A stretch of 64,000 nucleotides of DNA from assembly GCF_000003815.2 (NCBI RefSeq), contig NW_023365716.1, forward strand, positions 291,227-355,226, in the 5' to 3' direction. This document shows positions 1 to 10,447 of this stretch, one piece after another. A program made the translations under genes and the position numbers. Source of the stretch: Branchiostoma floridae (taxonomy: Eukaryota; Chordata; Leptocardii; Amphioxiformes; Branchiostomatidae). The notes under the pieces are model-generated. The model saw only the letters and a program-made list of their open reading frames with translations. It did no database searches and was not told the DNA's origin. Numbering within the stretch: position 1 is the stretch's first letter; each line of letters opens with the position of its first letter.

Positions 1-242
1 AGGCTACATCTTGTGCCCCTTGGGATGACTTTCCTCACTCCAGCAAGGTGTAAAGATGGGTACCTGACTTCACTTGGGGAGGTACAAAAAGGCAGTGGAA
101 GGAGAGGGATGGGCTCCGTCTTCCAATACCGAGGCCTAGACACAGTGGATAACAACCCACTGCCCCTCTGGCCTAAAAAGAATAACTATGTGACCATCCT
201 CACCTCGCGTAATTCCATGGACTTGATTCCCTGTTATTCCAG

Positions 243-643
243 GCTTCAGGACTACTTCCAGTACAACACCATCACGGACATGACGTTAGAGTTCGCTGAT
301 GAGGTCACATTCCCGGCAGTCAGCATCTGTAACTTTAACAGGTGGGGCTATTCACATACACACACAGACACACGCACGCACACACGCGCACACACTCACA
401 CATACACACACCTTCCCGGCAGTCAGCATATGTAACTTGAACAGGTGGGAACACTTAGATTCTTCAGCATCTTCACTGTAGTGTTTTAGACATTTACTTT
501 TGGAGTTTCGTCATATCTTTGTGTTTGTGTGTTATATCATGTGCGCGCGCGTGCGCGTGTATGTGAGTGGTGTGTGTATTTGTGTGTGTGTGTGTGTGTT
601 TGTGCTTGTGTTTGTGTGTTTGTGTGTGTGTATATGTGTTTGT

Positions 644-713
<70 letters not shown>

Positions 714-3700
714 TGCGGTTGTGTTTGTGTGTGTGTGTGTGCATGCATGCGGTTGTGTTTGTGTGACGGTGTGTGTATTTGTGTGTGCGTACTGTGTGTG
801 GGGGAGGCGTGTGTGTACGTACGTATCTGTGTGTGTGCTTGCGTGTGAGTACTACATGTTTCAGGTGCCTCTAACTAGAGCACCTGCCCTACTCTAACCT
901 CTAACCTTCAACTGCAGAGTGGACCTGGACAAGGCGACCATGGCGGAGTTAGAGTATCTCTCCCCCATGCTGTACGGCAGCTCCATGGACGAGACCGCGC
1001 TGCGTGACTTTCTTGACCTGCCCGCTGTCAACGGCACTGGGACCTCCACCACGACTACCCCGAGCACGGTTAGCATGGAAATACGTATCCTATAGCAAAA
1101 GAGATAGCCTGAGGGTGGAGTGTTCTCCGTACGTTTGAACCATCCCAAAGCTTCCACAAATAGTACACTTTGCTACTCTCCATCCAGAAACCAGGCTCCA
1201 GCTGTTTTTGTACGTTTTTTTTGGCGTTTTTATTGGGCTTTCTACTTTTTTCACTTTTCTTGATGTCTCCCCGCCTATATGCACGATATTCACTCAGAAC
1301 TTTTGGGGAGCCACCTTGGCCGAGCGGCAAAGTAGCTAAAATCTATCAAGGCTTTAATTATGTTGTTTTCCTATCAAGGCTTTATTTTCTACTTCCTTTC
1401 CTCGTCAAGTGCCCATTAACCCAGGATCTATAGTTAGCTCTTACTAGTTTTAGACCAGAGTAGATACCTTTGATATAGTTTTTAATTTGTCTGAATCTCT
1501 CATGTAACCTGCAATTAGCCCACGGGCTAGAATTTGCAATAAACTTTATTAAAGTCCTCTGTTTTCCTCCCTCAGAGTTATAACGTAGCGGACATCATCA
1601 GACAGAGAGGGTTCCACATGGCATGGCCCAGAATGGTCTATTGCGCTTTCAAGGGGCAGCTCTGCAACTCCGAGGTACATCTTGGTTTGTTTTTGTTTTA
1701 AGTTGAAAAGATAAGTGGATTTTATGCAATGAACAGTGCTGTGGGATCACGTAGCGCAGCGGCAGTGTGTTTGCCTCGTGACCGGGAGGTGGCGGGTTCG
1801 AAATGAGGCTGTTTACTTGGTGTGCAATACAAACAAACAAACAAACAAACAAACAAACATTCAAGCTTCTTTCAGTTCCAGTTGTCTATTTTCTGTCTCT
1901 GTATGTGTAGTTTTGTGACATGCAATAAAAAAAAATGTTGAAAAAAAAATGTTATTTTCCCCCTCAGAATTTCACGCATTCCTTCAGCGTGTACGGGAAC
2001 TGCTACACGTTTAACGGGGACCGGACCAGTCCATTCAAGCAGACGGCAGAGGGGACGGGATTCCCCAGCAGCAACGGCCTACATTTGGTTCTAGACGTCA
2101 TGGACGTATGTTTCTTTTGTTTTGTTTGTTTGTTTTTGACTACGTATCATCTTTAAAGCTAAGGGCACAACCCAATGCTAAGGGCAATCGTTTAGGATCC
2201 GTAATAAAGTGGTAAGAACCGACTTCGTACGAATTCGTAGAGAATGCGATGGATTTTGGAGCACGCAGACACGACGTAGAACGTTACGTGCAGGTAAAAC
2301 TTTGTGTGCCATCGGGCTGCAGATTCGCCCCCGTACGTGCCAGTACGGGCGCCGTGCCTGCCCTGTACAGCCTGAACGTTTTTAGAAAAACGTGGCGGAC
2401 GTGGCCTCCCCATAAAACGTAGGGACAAACACAACTGTGGAAATTACACAAATTTCTGATGGTCATAGATTTCACCCGAACATGTGGCTGTCTTGAGTCG
2501 TCTAGACGGCGGCCGATACGGACTTAAAAATCACCTTGATAAATTTCTACCGCAAATGTCTAACTCAGGTTCCGCCTTGTCACCTTTATAGAAAAGTTAC
2601 TTAGATCTCGACGGGGAACGTAAAGTTATCTTTGATTCATTGCTGACGTCACAAGCTAGAAGCACAAGCTGAGCCTAACAAGGGCAAAGGAGGAGAAAGT
2701 AATGTCGTCTCCTCTGATGGTTCCTCTTCTTCGCTGCCTGGCATGTTGTTCAGCTATCTTTAAGACGTTAGACTTTAAAACGTAGAAACTTTAAGACGTA
2801 AGACTTTAAGACGTATGCCTTTAAGATGTAGAAACTTTAAGACATAGAAACGTTATGACGTAAGACTTTAAGATGAAGAAACTTTAAGACGTAAGAATTT
2901 AAGACTTAAGACTTTTAAGATGTAGAGACTTTAAGACGTAAGACTTTAAGACGTTGGACTTTAGGGCGTAGAGGCTATAAGACGTAAGACTAAAAGACGC
3001 AAGACTTTAAGATATTAGACTTTAAGATATAAGACGTTTCACTGTAAGACTCAGAATTTTCCCTCCTTCAGCAATACTCCACGGAGTCCGCCATGATTGC
3101 CGGTCACGGCGAGGTCGGCATCCGGGTACTTCTGCACGACCAATCAGAGCCGCCCGTCATGGACAGCCAGGCTAGTGCGATTGCGCCGGGTAAACACTCT
3201 TTCATGGCCGTCAGGCAGACACGGGTGAGTCATGACGTCACTGTGTCAAAGTTTACCTGACATTGATCTCGAAATCTGAGACATTATTTGGGCGCCATAG
3301 AATCTCTGTTCACTTTGTCTTACCCACTTGGTAGACGGCTTTATACGTATTGTTAAACTCCAAACTACCACCGTAAGCCTCGTTTCAGTGCACACATACT
3401 CTATCCTTCGGCTGATCAATCTATAAATATTTAATTGATTCATTGTTTGGTCGATTTATTGATTTATTATGTCATATTTCCCACACATATCCTGGATCAC
3501 TGATGACACGCTATTTGATTCTTTGGTTGGTTGATTGATTGATTGATTAATCAATGAGGCATTACAGTGCCGTAACCACGTGGACCCTCGGACGAAGTGC
3601 ATGGAATTGTGATTGATCAACTTATTGATTGAATGATCGATTGCCTGATTGATTGATGGATGTGTTATTGCAGTACCGTAACCACGTGCCCCCCTGGGGG

Positions 3701-6700
3701 AAGTGCGCGGAACTGCAGCTGCGGCATCACGACACCTACAGCCTGCCGGCCTGCCAGCTAGAGTGCCGCAGTAGTCACGTGGAGCAGGCCTGCCAGTGTA
3801 CTCCCTACTTCCTACCGGGTATTCATTTATTCATATTTATTCATATTTATTCATATGTTCGTTTGGCTGTCATTACAGACAAGTTCGCCCAAATTGGCGC
3901 GGCTAGTACAATGGGCTGGTCTTGGGAAAGAAATACAAAATACACTGGGCATGGGGAAAGTGTTCGACATGTACAAGTGACTAGCATGTGAATGGGCGGG
4001 GGACGGTACCGACTTCAAATCGCATTTGATTTGATCCCACTTGTACTTTATTTAAGAGTCATTGTTTACCTTAACGCTAGACCTAATGTGCGATTACACC
4101 CCGTTAGAAATGTGATACACCCTGTCAGAAATATGACCCGAATATGGATGGAAGGTGTTGTTGACTTAGGACCACCTTTGGCTGGTTATGTTATTGTCAC
4201 AAGCAAACATTCGATTATACTGTTCTGGTCACACGGAAAATATTAAAAAAAACGAAGTCATACACCTGCTTTGATCGAACTTTTTCTCAAACCCTCACAG
4301 GTACAGCGCCGCCTTGCGATCCTCAGACGATCTACCAATGTGTCCACCGAGTTTTAAGTAAGTCGTTTTTGTATCATTTCTAAAACATCAGAAGTTTACA
4401 AGAGATAGACATTGTAAAGGATAAATATGAATTCAGCTAGACAGACTATCTGACGAACCGTGCACCATCCACTATATTTCATCAGTGACTACAAAGGAGT
4501 CATCTAAGATAGTTTATCCAGTTCTTTTATTCATTGTCTATCACTTTCTCTTTACTACCTGGATGTCCTATGAACTGAATTGATTTGTTGTCCAAAGAAT
4601 GTCATTTTAGAGAATTGCTTAAGATTCAAATATGTGTTTTTTTCAATTTATTCTGGTATCAATTTATGTACGTTCCGTGACCACCTACCCTCCTACTGGA
4701 CCTAGTTGAAGATCTCATGAGGCCGACAGGGCCTTCCAATCAAAATAAAGGTGATGCATGTGTGTACCTACCTACCTACCTACCAAGTCCCTTGACCTCC
4801 TGGTTGTTGGGGGCATAAGGTATGTATGTATGTATGTATGTTTTTATGTAATGCATGTATGTATTAATTTTTCTCTAATAAACAGACCAGCTGGTTTCCG
4901 GAGAGCTGAGGTGCGACTGCCCCATCCCCTGCACCATGACCAAATATGGCTCGGCCGTGACGTATTCGGGATACCCCAACCGAATTACCAAGAAGATCTA
5001 CAACAACGCTTTCAATCTCACCCCGGACTATATCAGGTAAGCTACAACAACGCTTACAACCTCACTCCGGACTACATCAGGTAAGCTACAACAACGCTTA
5101 CAACCTCACTCCGGACTACATCAGGTAAGCTACAACAACGCTTACAACCTCACTCCGGACTACATCTGGTAAGCTACAACAACGCTTACAACCTCACTCC
5201 GGACTACATCTGGTAAGCTACAACAACGCTTACAACCTCACTCCGGACTACATCAGGTAAGCTACAACAACGCTTACAACCTCACTCCGGACTACATCTG
5301 GTAAGCTACAACAACGCTTACAACCTCACTCCGGACTACATCAGGTAAGCTACAACAACGCTTACAACCTCACTCCGGACTACATCAGGTAAGCTACAAC
5401 AACGCTTACAACCTCACTCCGGACTACATCTGGTAAGCTACAACAACGCTTACAACCTCACTCCGGACTACATCAGGTAAGCTACAACAACGCTTACAAC
5501 CTCACTCCGGACTACATCTGGTAAGCTACAACAACGCTTACAACCTCACTCCGGACTACATCAGGTAAGCTACAACAACGCTTACAACCTCACTCCGGAC
5601 TACATCAGGTAAGCTACAACAACGCTTACAACCTCACTCCGGACTACATCAGGTAAGCTGTCATTATTGTTTATTGTTTATTGTTTAATGAGATTTTCAG
5701 ACTCCTAGGTAGCACGATTCAACTAATCGGGGCCCAGGTGCACATATAAAAAAATCCTTGCATCCTTGGTCGGAAGTCCTCCTAGGAGACGGAAACTCCA
5801 AATAACAAACCTGCATCTGCTGGGGCCGTCTTACACGTGGCATGCAGTTCGTGTCATAGTGCGCCAGTAGATGAGAGGGTGGAGAAGGAATTGCAAACCC
5901 CTCATTCACCTTTAAAAGTCATATGCAGGTCAGGCGAACAGGTTGCCGAACCCACTGGCAAGTGCCTGTTTGCCTGCTCATCTGTCGAAAAACCGACAGG
6001 AGAATCCATCCATAAAGAAATAAAGTACAAACATATTACAGTTAAAATAAAAAGGTATACTCAACAGAACATGTAAGAACAAATACTAGTAAAACATGAA
6101 AGAAGGCAGACAAATAATTATCATTCGAATTTTTACTTACTGGAGTTGCTGATTTCAGCATATAAGGACATACCGAGAAACTGTTATTATGTTGACTATT
6201 TAGAAAGTGATTACGGAATGTTGAATTGTAAATTATTTGTGTACTATCAAGAAGAAAATAGCTCTGACCTCCTCCAGCCTTCAAGTCTTAAAAACGGCTT
6301 ATAATTAGATTTTTCAAGGTTAAATAAAGGTAAAAAAACCTCACCAATACCACCATGAGCCTCATTTTCGTGTAAATCTCGATCTCGAGGCCGCACTCTC
6401 TTGAGGTCTCAGTACACAGTTTTTTGCCTATGGGAATTTACATGGTTAAGGACCCCCCAGTGAGAAGGTTCGACGACATAAATTTACTTCAGGGTGCAGA
6501 TATAATTTACACCAATTTAAATGCAGTAGAAGCCAGTTAATTGCACAACGGATTAATGTACACTTCTGTTAACTGCACGAAATCTCAAAATCCCAAATCG
6601 GTGCGGTCCAGCTGGATAACTTCGCATTATTGCACCAGCCGGATAATTGCACGAAGTTCACTGGCAATCAGGTCGTGCAATTAAGCGGCTTCTACTGTAT

Positions 6701-7615
6701 GTTGAAATGCAGGGTAAAACCTACAAAATATCTGAAAATGAGCATAGATTTGCCGGCTCGTTCTTCTTATGCGTTTTCTACACCAATGAAACATCGATCC
6801 ACTCTGTTTCAGAGAGAACGGTATTGTGCTTGACGTGTACTACGACACTCTAAACTACCAGAAGATTTCACAGCTGAAAGCGGTGGACTCTGGGCAGCTG
6901 GCAAGTACGTATCAGTAATAAGCCGTTTCACATATTAAAGTGCTCATGCCCAAGGCGATAAACCTTTATGTTATGTGTCAAGTTGATGACCCCTGAGACA
7001 CACACGAATTACGTAACACTAATGTGGACATGTATAAGGCATCGGCTAGACAAGAACTGAATTTATTTTAAACTTTGGGGTCTTCACGTTTGACATATAT
7101 TGCACACAATACATCTGTATTTTAAACTGAGAACAGGCTTATTATTATTCACTTGGTATCTCTTGGGTTATGCCTGCAGTACTCCACTTCTTGACTTCGA
7201 TGTAGCAACATGTAGATAACAAAGATACGACATTGGAATAGTTATAACTTATTTCATTGATTTATTTGAAGATTGATTAACTACTTTGTCCGTCACATCT
7301 TACATTGAGAATTCCCATAGTCCTTCAGTGGCAACTAACGAAAACTCCTTATCGTTTTTTAGTCTCTTGATGTTGATGTGATGTAACATTATTTGTTTGT
7401 TTGTTTGTTGTTTCCTAGGTAACATGGGCGGCATGATGGGCCTGTTTATCGGCGCCAGCGTCATGACCATCCTGGAGGTTGCCGAGTACCTCGGCCTGAA
7501 GATCGGCCGCTACTGCTCCAGGAGGCAGCGCCCTCTGGCGATTAACGTGGAACCTGCATCACTGAAAAAAAGCGGCGACGGAAACAGCAAAAGCCATAAT
7601 ATTATATATCAATAG
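243..7615 (+). CDS. ASIC/DEG-ENaC-type sodium channel subunit, 5'-partial
   Basis: Amiloride-sensitive (DEG/ENaC, ASIC-type) cation channel subunit of the plasma membrane. Exons read at 243-341, 918-1068, 1576-1674, 1968-2105, 3072-3224, 3674-3818, 4301-4357, 4886-5036, 6813-6904 and 7419-7615. All use GT/AG sites and phases join, giving about 426 visible residues. Family signatures in order: FPAVSICNFNR just after TM1; GNCYTFN; a Cys-rich extracellular part including WGKCAEL, CQLEC and CQCTPYFLPG; CDCPIPC; and TM2 with MGGMMGLFIGASVMTILE, which carries the GAS selectivity-filter triplet (GxS in the family). A short basic tail ends at TAG 7613-7615. The exon(s) for the cytosolic N-terminus and TM1 must lie left of position 1. 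Introns hold TG repeats, a SINE, a splice-donor minisatellite and a MITE. The family is confident. Whether the subunit is proton-, peptide- or otherwise gated cannot be read from the sequence. Confidence 0.9.
346..850. repeat. TG/CA simple repeat in ASIC intron, with a relic exon end
   Basis: The intron after the first visible exon is dominated by CA repeats (about 352-406) and TG/GTGTTTGT repeats (about 537-850). Between them, 409-441 is a near copy of the last 33 bases of the preceding exon (309-341) including the following GT donor, with small changes. Open frames through this stretch are low-complexity artefacts. Confidence 0.85.
1738..1860 (+). mobile_element. tRNA-derived SINE
   Basis: A tRNA-like head reads GTAGCGCAGCGGCAG (pol III A box) and, about 40 bases on, GGGTTCGAAAT (B box), followed by a short body and an (AAAC)n tail at about 1829-1858. 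The same head occurs at 40603 and, on the other strand, near 39370. It lies inside an ASIC intron and no functional tRNA can be folded from it by eye. Confidence 0.7.
2106..2754. other. ASIC intron, no recognised feature
   Basis: First part of the 966-bp intron between the 1968-2105 and 3072-3224 exons. Nothing coding or repetitive was recognised. The remainder (2755-3050) is a tandem repeat. Confidence 0.5.
2755..3050. repeat. Short tandem repeat, ACTTTAAGACGTAAG-like unit
   Basis: About twenty diverged copies of a 14-17 base unit based on ACTTTAAGACGTAAG fill the end of an ASIC intron, stopping about 20 bases before the acceptor of the exon at 3072. Unlike other arrays here, the unit does not contain exon sequence. 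Confidence 0.85.
3556..3612 (+). pseudogene. Relic duplicate of the start of ASIC exon 3674-3818
   Basis: GGCATTACAG is followed by a degraded copy of the first ~45 bases of the exon at 3674 (shared GCCGTAACCACGTG, GAAGTGC and GGAA blocks). It sits upstream of the true exon in GATT-rich DNA and includes an acceptor-like AG. It loses similarity after about 45 bases and has no matching donor, so it is read as a non-coding partial exon copy. Confidence 0.65.
5037..5655 (+). repeat. 14-copy minisatellite of an exon end plus 5' splice donor
   Basis: Fourteen 44-bp units run head to tail straight from the donor of exon 4886-5036. Each unit is the last 38 bases of that exon (ending ACTACATCAG or ACTACATCTG) followed by GTAAGC, so each repeats a full-consensus 5' splice site. 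The array units share differences from the exon itself (TTACAACCTCACTCCGG in place of TTTCAATCTCACCCCGG), which indicates homogenisation after the first duplication. The unit length is not a multiple of three, and GTAAGC gives an in-frame TAA if the first donor is skipped. Confidence 0.95.
5656..6523. other. ASIC intron, unassigned dispersed repeat likely
   Basis: Non-coding intron DNA between the donor array and a MITE. The part from 5690 to 6060 is GC-richer than its surroundings and ends in AATAAAGT-like and A-rich sequence, as a LINE or SINE tail might, but no domain or terminal repeat was recognised. Confidence 0.35.
6524..6697. mobile_element. Short MITE with pogo/Tigger-like terminal repeats
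   Basis: A 174-bp element bounded by CAGTAGAAGCCAGTTAATTG and its near complement ending in GGCTTCTACTG. Inside are further copies of an ATTGCACG-type motif in both orientations. CAGTAGAA ends are typical of pogo/Tigger-group mariner elements, which insert at TA. A clean TA duplication is not visible, so the superfamily is tentative. Confidence 0.6.
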
Positions 7616-8260
7616 CGTCCTGTGGGACGAAGGAAACTTGTAACGCCGAGATTCTGAGCGAGCTCGCCGGAGTGAGAGTCTTGTCTGTAAATAGTTAACA
7701 ATATACAACACTTTATATTTTATATCATGTATCTGTAGAAATGGTTTGGAGGAGTTTTTGAGTGTTATTGTAAATATATTGGCCGCTTTAGTTGTGCTGT
7801 AACTTTATGTCTCTGTGAGATGAAATTTCATAAGTCTAATTCGAAAAAGTGGAAAAGGTAGCTTTATTCATTTATTTGTCGGTCGCCCCTTTACTGCTCT
7901 AGGTCGATTCTGCTGTACCTCATTTAAATACACTTGCTTAAATTCCTGAGAGAATTTGTCCATGTTGTTGTTGTCATCTTGACCCATCATTTAAATATTC
8001 CAGTCGCTCCGATAGCAAGTTATTGATATGAGATATTGATATGCCCTCCTTCATAGTCAAACTAAATATGGAAACCATTGATCCCAATTCCTGAGCGATC
8101 TTGGGGGAGGGGTGCTAAATCCGATGACCTCTCTGATCAGCTGTTGTAAATAGGTCATCCCAACATCGCCACATCAGATATCTTCTCGTTATGACGTTTA
8201 TTTATTCTGGGCACGTATCGTGAGTTCACCACAAACCTGGTCGCTCCCGGAGGTTACCAG
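7616..8260 (+). other. 3' flank of the ASIC-like gene
   Basis: AT-rich sequence after the ASIC stop codon, probably 3'UTR at first and then intergenic. No further reading frame, RNA gene or transposon was recognised. Confidence 0.5.
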
Positions 8261-8289
8261 AGGACAAAGATTGACAAACTTGAACCCCA

Positions 8290-8474
8290 GCCAAAACTAG
8301 CCCGAACCTCCCGCCCGGAAATGACGTCTACTTCCGTTTGAAACAACGAACAGCAACCTTTCAGAGGTCAACGTTCTGTCTAGAGGGGTCTTCCATTACG
8401 CTGCCAGAGCGTCCTCAGTTTACCGTGTGTTTACGGACTCTTTACGTCAGATCCGCTGGGAACCATCGTTACTG
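8290..8474 (+). promoter_or_regulatory. Promoter and 5'UTR exon of four-TM gene A (cassette copy 1)
   Basis: A block conserved three times in the window (here, 14985-15147 and 62700-62890). It carries CCGGAAATGACGTC (ETS-like and CRE/ATF-like) and ACTTCCGTTTGAAACAAC, then a leader ending ACCATCGTTACTGG|GTAAGTGG. The conserved donor in copies 1 and 2, and a shifted GTGAGCGG in copy 3, suggest a non-coding first exon spliced to the coding exon at about 9652. Transcription start and exon limits are inferred. Confidence 0.6.
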
Positions 8475-9650
8475 GGTAAGTGGTGCCTACATGTTAATAT
8501 GTATTTCTGTATGTCTAATAACTGTTGGCTACGAAAACGTGCCAAGAAGATGTAGGATGCGATACACGCACGGTCACCGGATACGTGTGTTGATGGGGGC
8601 CAGAGCGAGGATTTCGTACAGCCTCCGCCTATTCTCCGAGCAGATGGTGGGTCAGGATAGTCGTGATTTCTCAATCTCCAAGCAGACGTTTCAGTCGATT
8701 TGTGCGTACGTGTGAGTGTGTGTTTGTGTGTGTGTGTGGGGGGGGGGGGGGGGTGTTTAGTATTGGCCCTGGACTTCTTAAGGCTGGTACTATCTCCCAA
8801 CCCAACATCTGCTTTGAGAATCGCCTCCACTAATGGCACGGATCCCAGATATGATTCAGACTTGGGTTTCCAAGAAGCGCAGATGGAGGAATGATTAGAT
8901 CTTTGGCTTTTTACCTCCATAAAAACTGGAGGTATTGTTTGTGGTGTGTGTGCGTGCGTGTTTGTGTGTATGTGTGTGTGTCTGTGTTTCCGAATGTGTA
9001 ATTTTAGAACATCTGATGGATTGTAATGATATCGGTATGGGAATAGGGTTTGGGAATAGGGGGTCAAGGTCGATTATAGGCCCCAGGCGCGTGACCTTGT
9101 TTTGTACTGTGCTATCAATACGCACGCGAATAGAGTAAATACTAGAGAGTCTGCCTGCTCTTTTCCGTAAGGCAGCCTATTTTTTCCCGCAATTCGTAGC
9201 GAGGCAACCGAATTTTGCGTAATTGCCTTCCTTGATTTTTGCGTAATACATAGAGGGTTCTTCTGAATTCAGCGTTAAGCGCTGCGTTGTGGGAGACCCC
9301 CCATGTAGGCCCTCATACTACACTGCTGGATCGGGGGTTTACGTGGTTCAATCTTACATCAGGTCTAGCTTTTGATACGTTTCGATGGTTTAATGATGGA
9401 CATGGGGAAAGGGAGGCGGTAAGCATTAACCTCTGAAACTCAGTAAGGCCACGGCAAATAAGTTGTATGGATCGGATAGCATCAGCGCGCGCGATTTAAG
9501 AAAGCGAGAGCGCATCGGCTATATATATATATATATATATATACATTTATAGATTTATAGATTTAGAGAGACAGCGAGACAGAGAGAGAGATAGCCTGAG
9601 CCTCCCTATTGTTTTGCTATTGACATGTAATGTGTTTGTTTGTTGTTTAA
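8475..9650 (+). other. Leader intron of four-TM gene A with TG, poly-G and AT repeats
   Basis: Intron between the conserved leader and the first coding exon. It contains TG/poly-G at 8710-8753, TG at 8936-8990 and an AT run at 9521-9542. Its text is paralogous to 15148-17160 and 62890-63940, so the whole upstream cassette was duplicated. A piece at 9447-9475 resembles the terminal repeat of the MITE at 14112. Confidence 0.6.
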
Positions 9651-9662
9651 AGTGCAGAAGAC

Positions 9663-10373
9663 ATGGCGTACGAACCCAAAGCTGTCCGCGGACTGGGCTG
9701 GGCTATGGTGGTCCTGGGCTCCCTCAGCGTGACGCTAGGGGTCGCTGCAGACATCAACTTCTCCGCTAGGGGCGTGGGAGCCCTGGGGCATTTCGTCAGC
9801 GCACCTGTCTGGAGTGGGCTGCTGGTTGGTTGGTTCGGCTTTTCCATTAACCTTTAACCTAAGACCTCTACCTTTCAAGTTTATAACCAAAACATGGAGA
9901 AGTGAGAGCCAAAGGACATTTCATCAGCGCTCCCATCTAGAGCGAGTTGTTGGTAGGCTTGGCACTCCAAAACTTTTAACCCTTAGCACTTTGACCTTTC
10001 AATTGTATGCCCCAATAACATACAGAAGTGAAAACCTTCAGTCATTTTATCAATGATTTTTTCTAGAGGAGACGACTGATAGGTTTGACACTCCCTAACT
10101 TTAACATTTACCCCATCTAACCTTTAACATTTGAACACTCCCTACTGGAGTCCCTAATTTTGACCTTTACTTGCTTTAGCCGTCATTATTTAATGATTTA
10201 AAGAATCTTTACTTGCACCATCTCTGTTGACTATCTTGATGTCATTGCAGGTACTTACGACAGGCATTCTGGGTGTTTTCAGCGCAAAGAAACCAACAAA
10301 TAAGTGCCTGGTAAGTCAAGCAACTTATAGTATCATTTCTTGCGTATGACTGTGTGACAATGTGTTTGTACGT

Positions 10374-10447
<74 letters not shown>

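Noticed and set aside
13-242. Upstream extension of the first ASIC exon as coding from position 13
   Set aside because: A consensus acceptor TTATTCCAG precedes 243, the family similarity starts there, and the upstream translation has no channel features.
494-897. Open frames rich in His-Thr or Cys-Val over TG repeats (also at 8447-9067, 10325-10656, 15479-15835 and 63287-63499)
   Set aside because: They are translations of dinucleotide repeats and lack any non-repetitive coding signal.
1738-1815. tRNA gene
   Set aside because: A and B boxes are present but acceptor and anticodon stems do not pair, and related copies with the same tail occur elsewhere, so it is a SINE.
5037-5655. CRISPR-like array
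   Set aside because: The repeats are contiguous without spacers, derive from an exon end, and lie in a eukaryotic gene.
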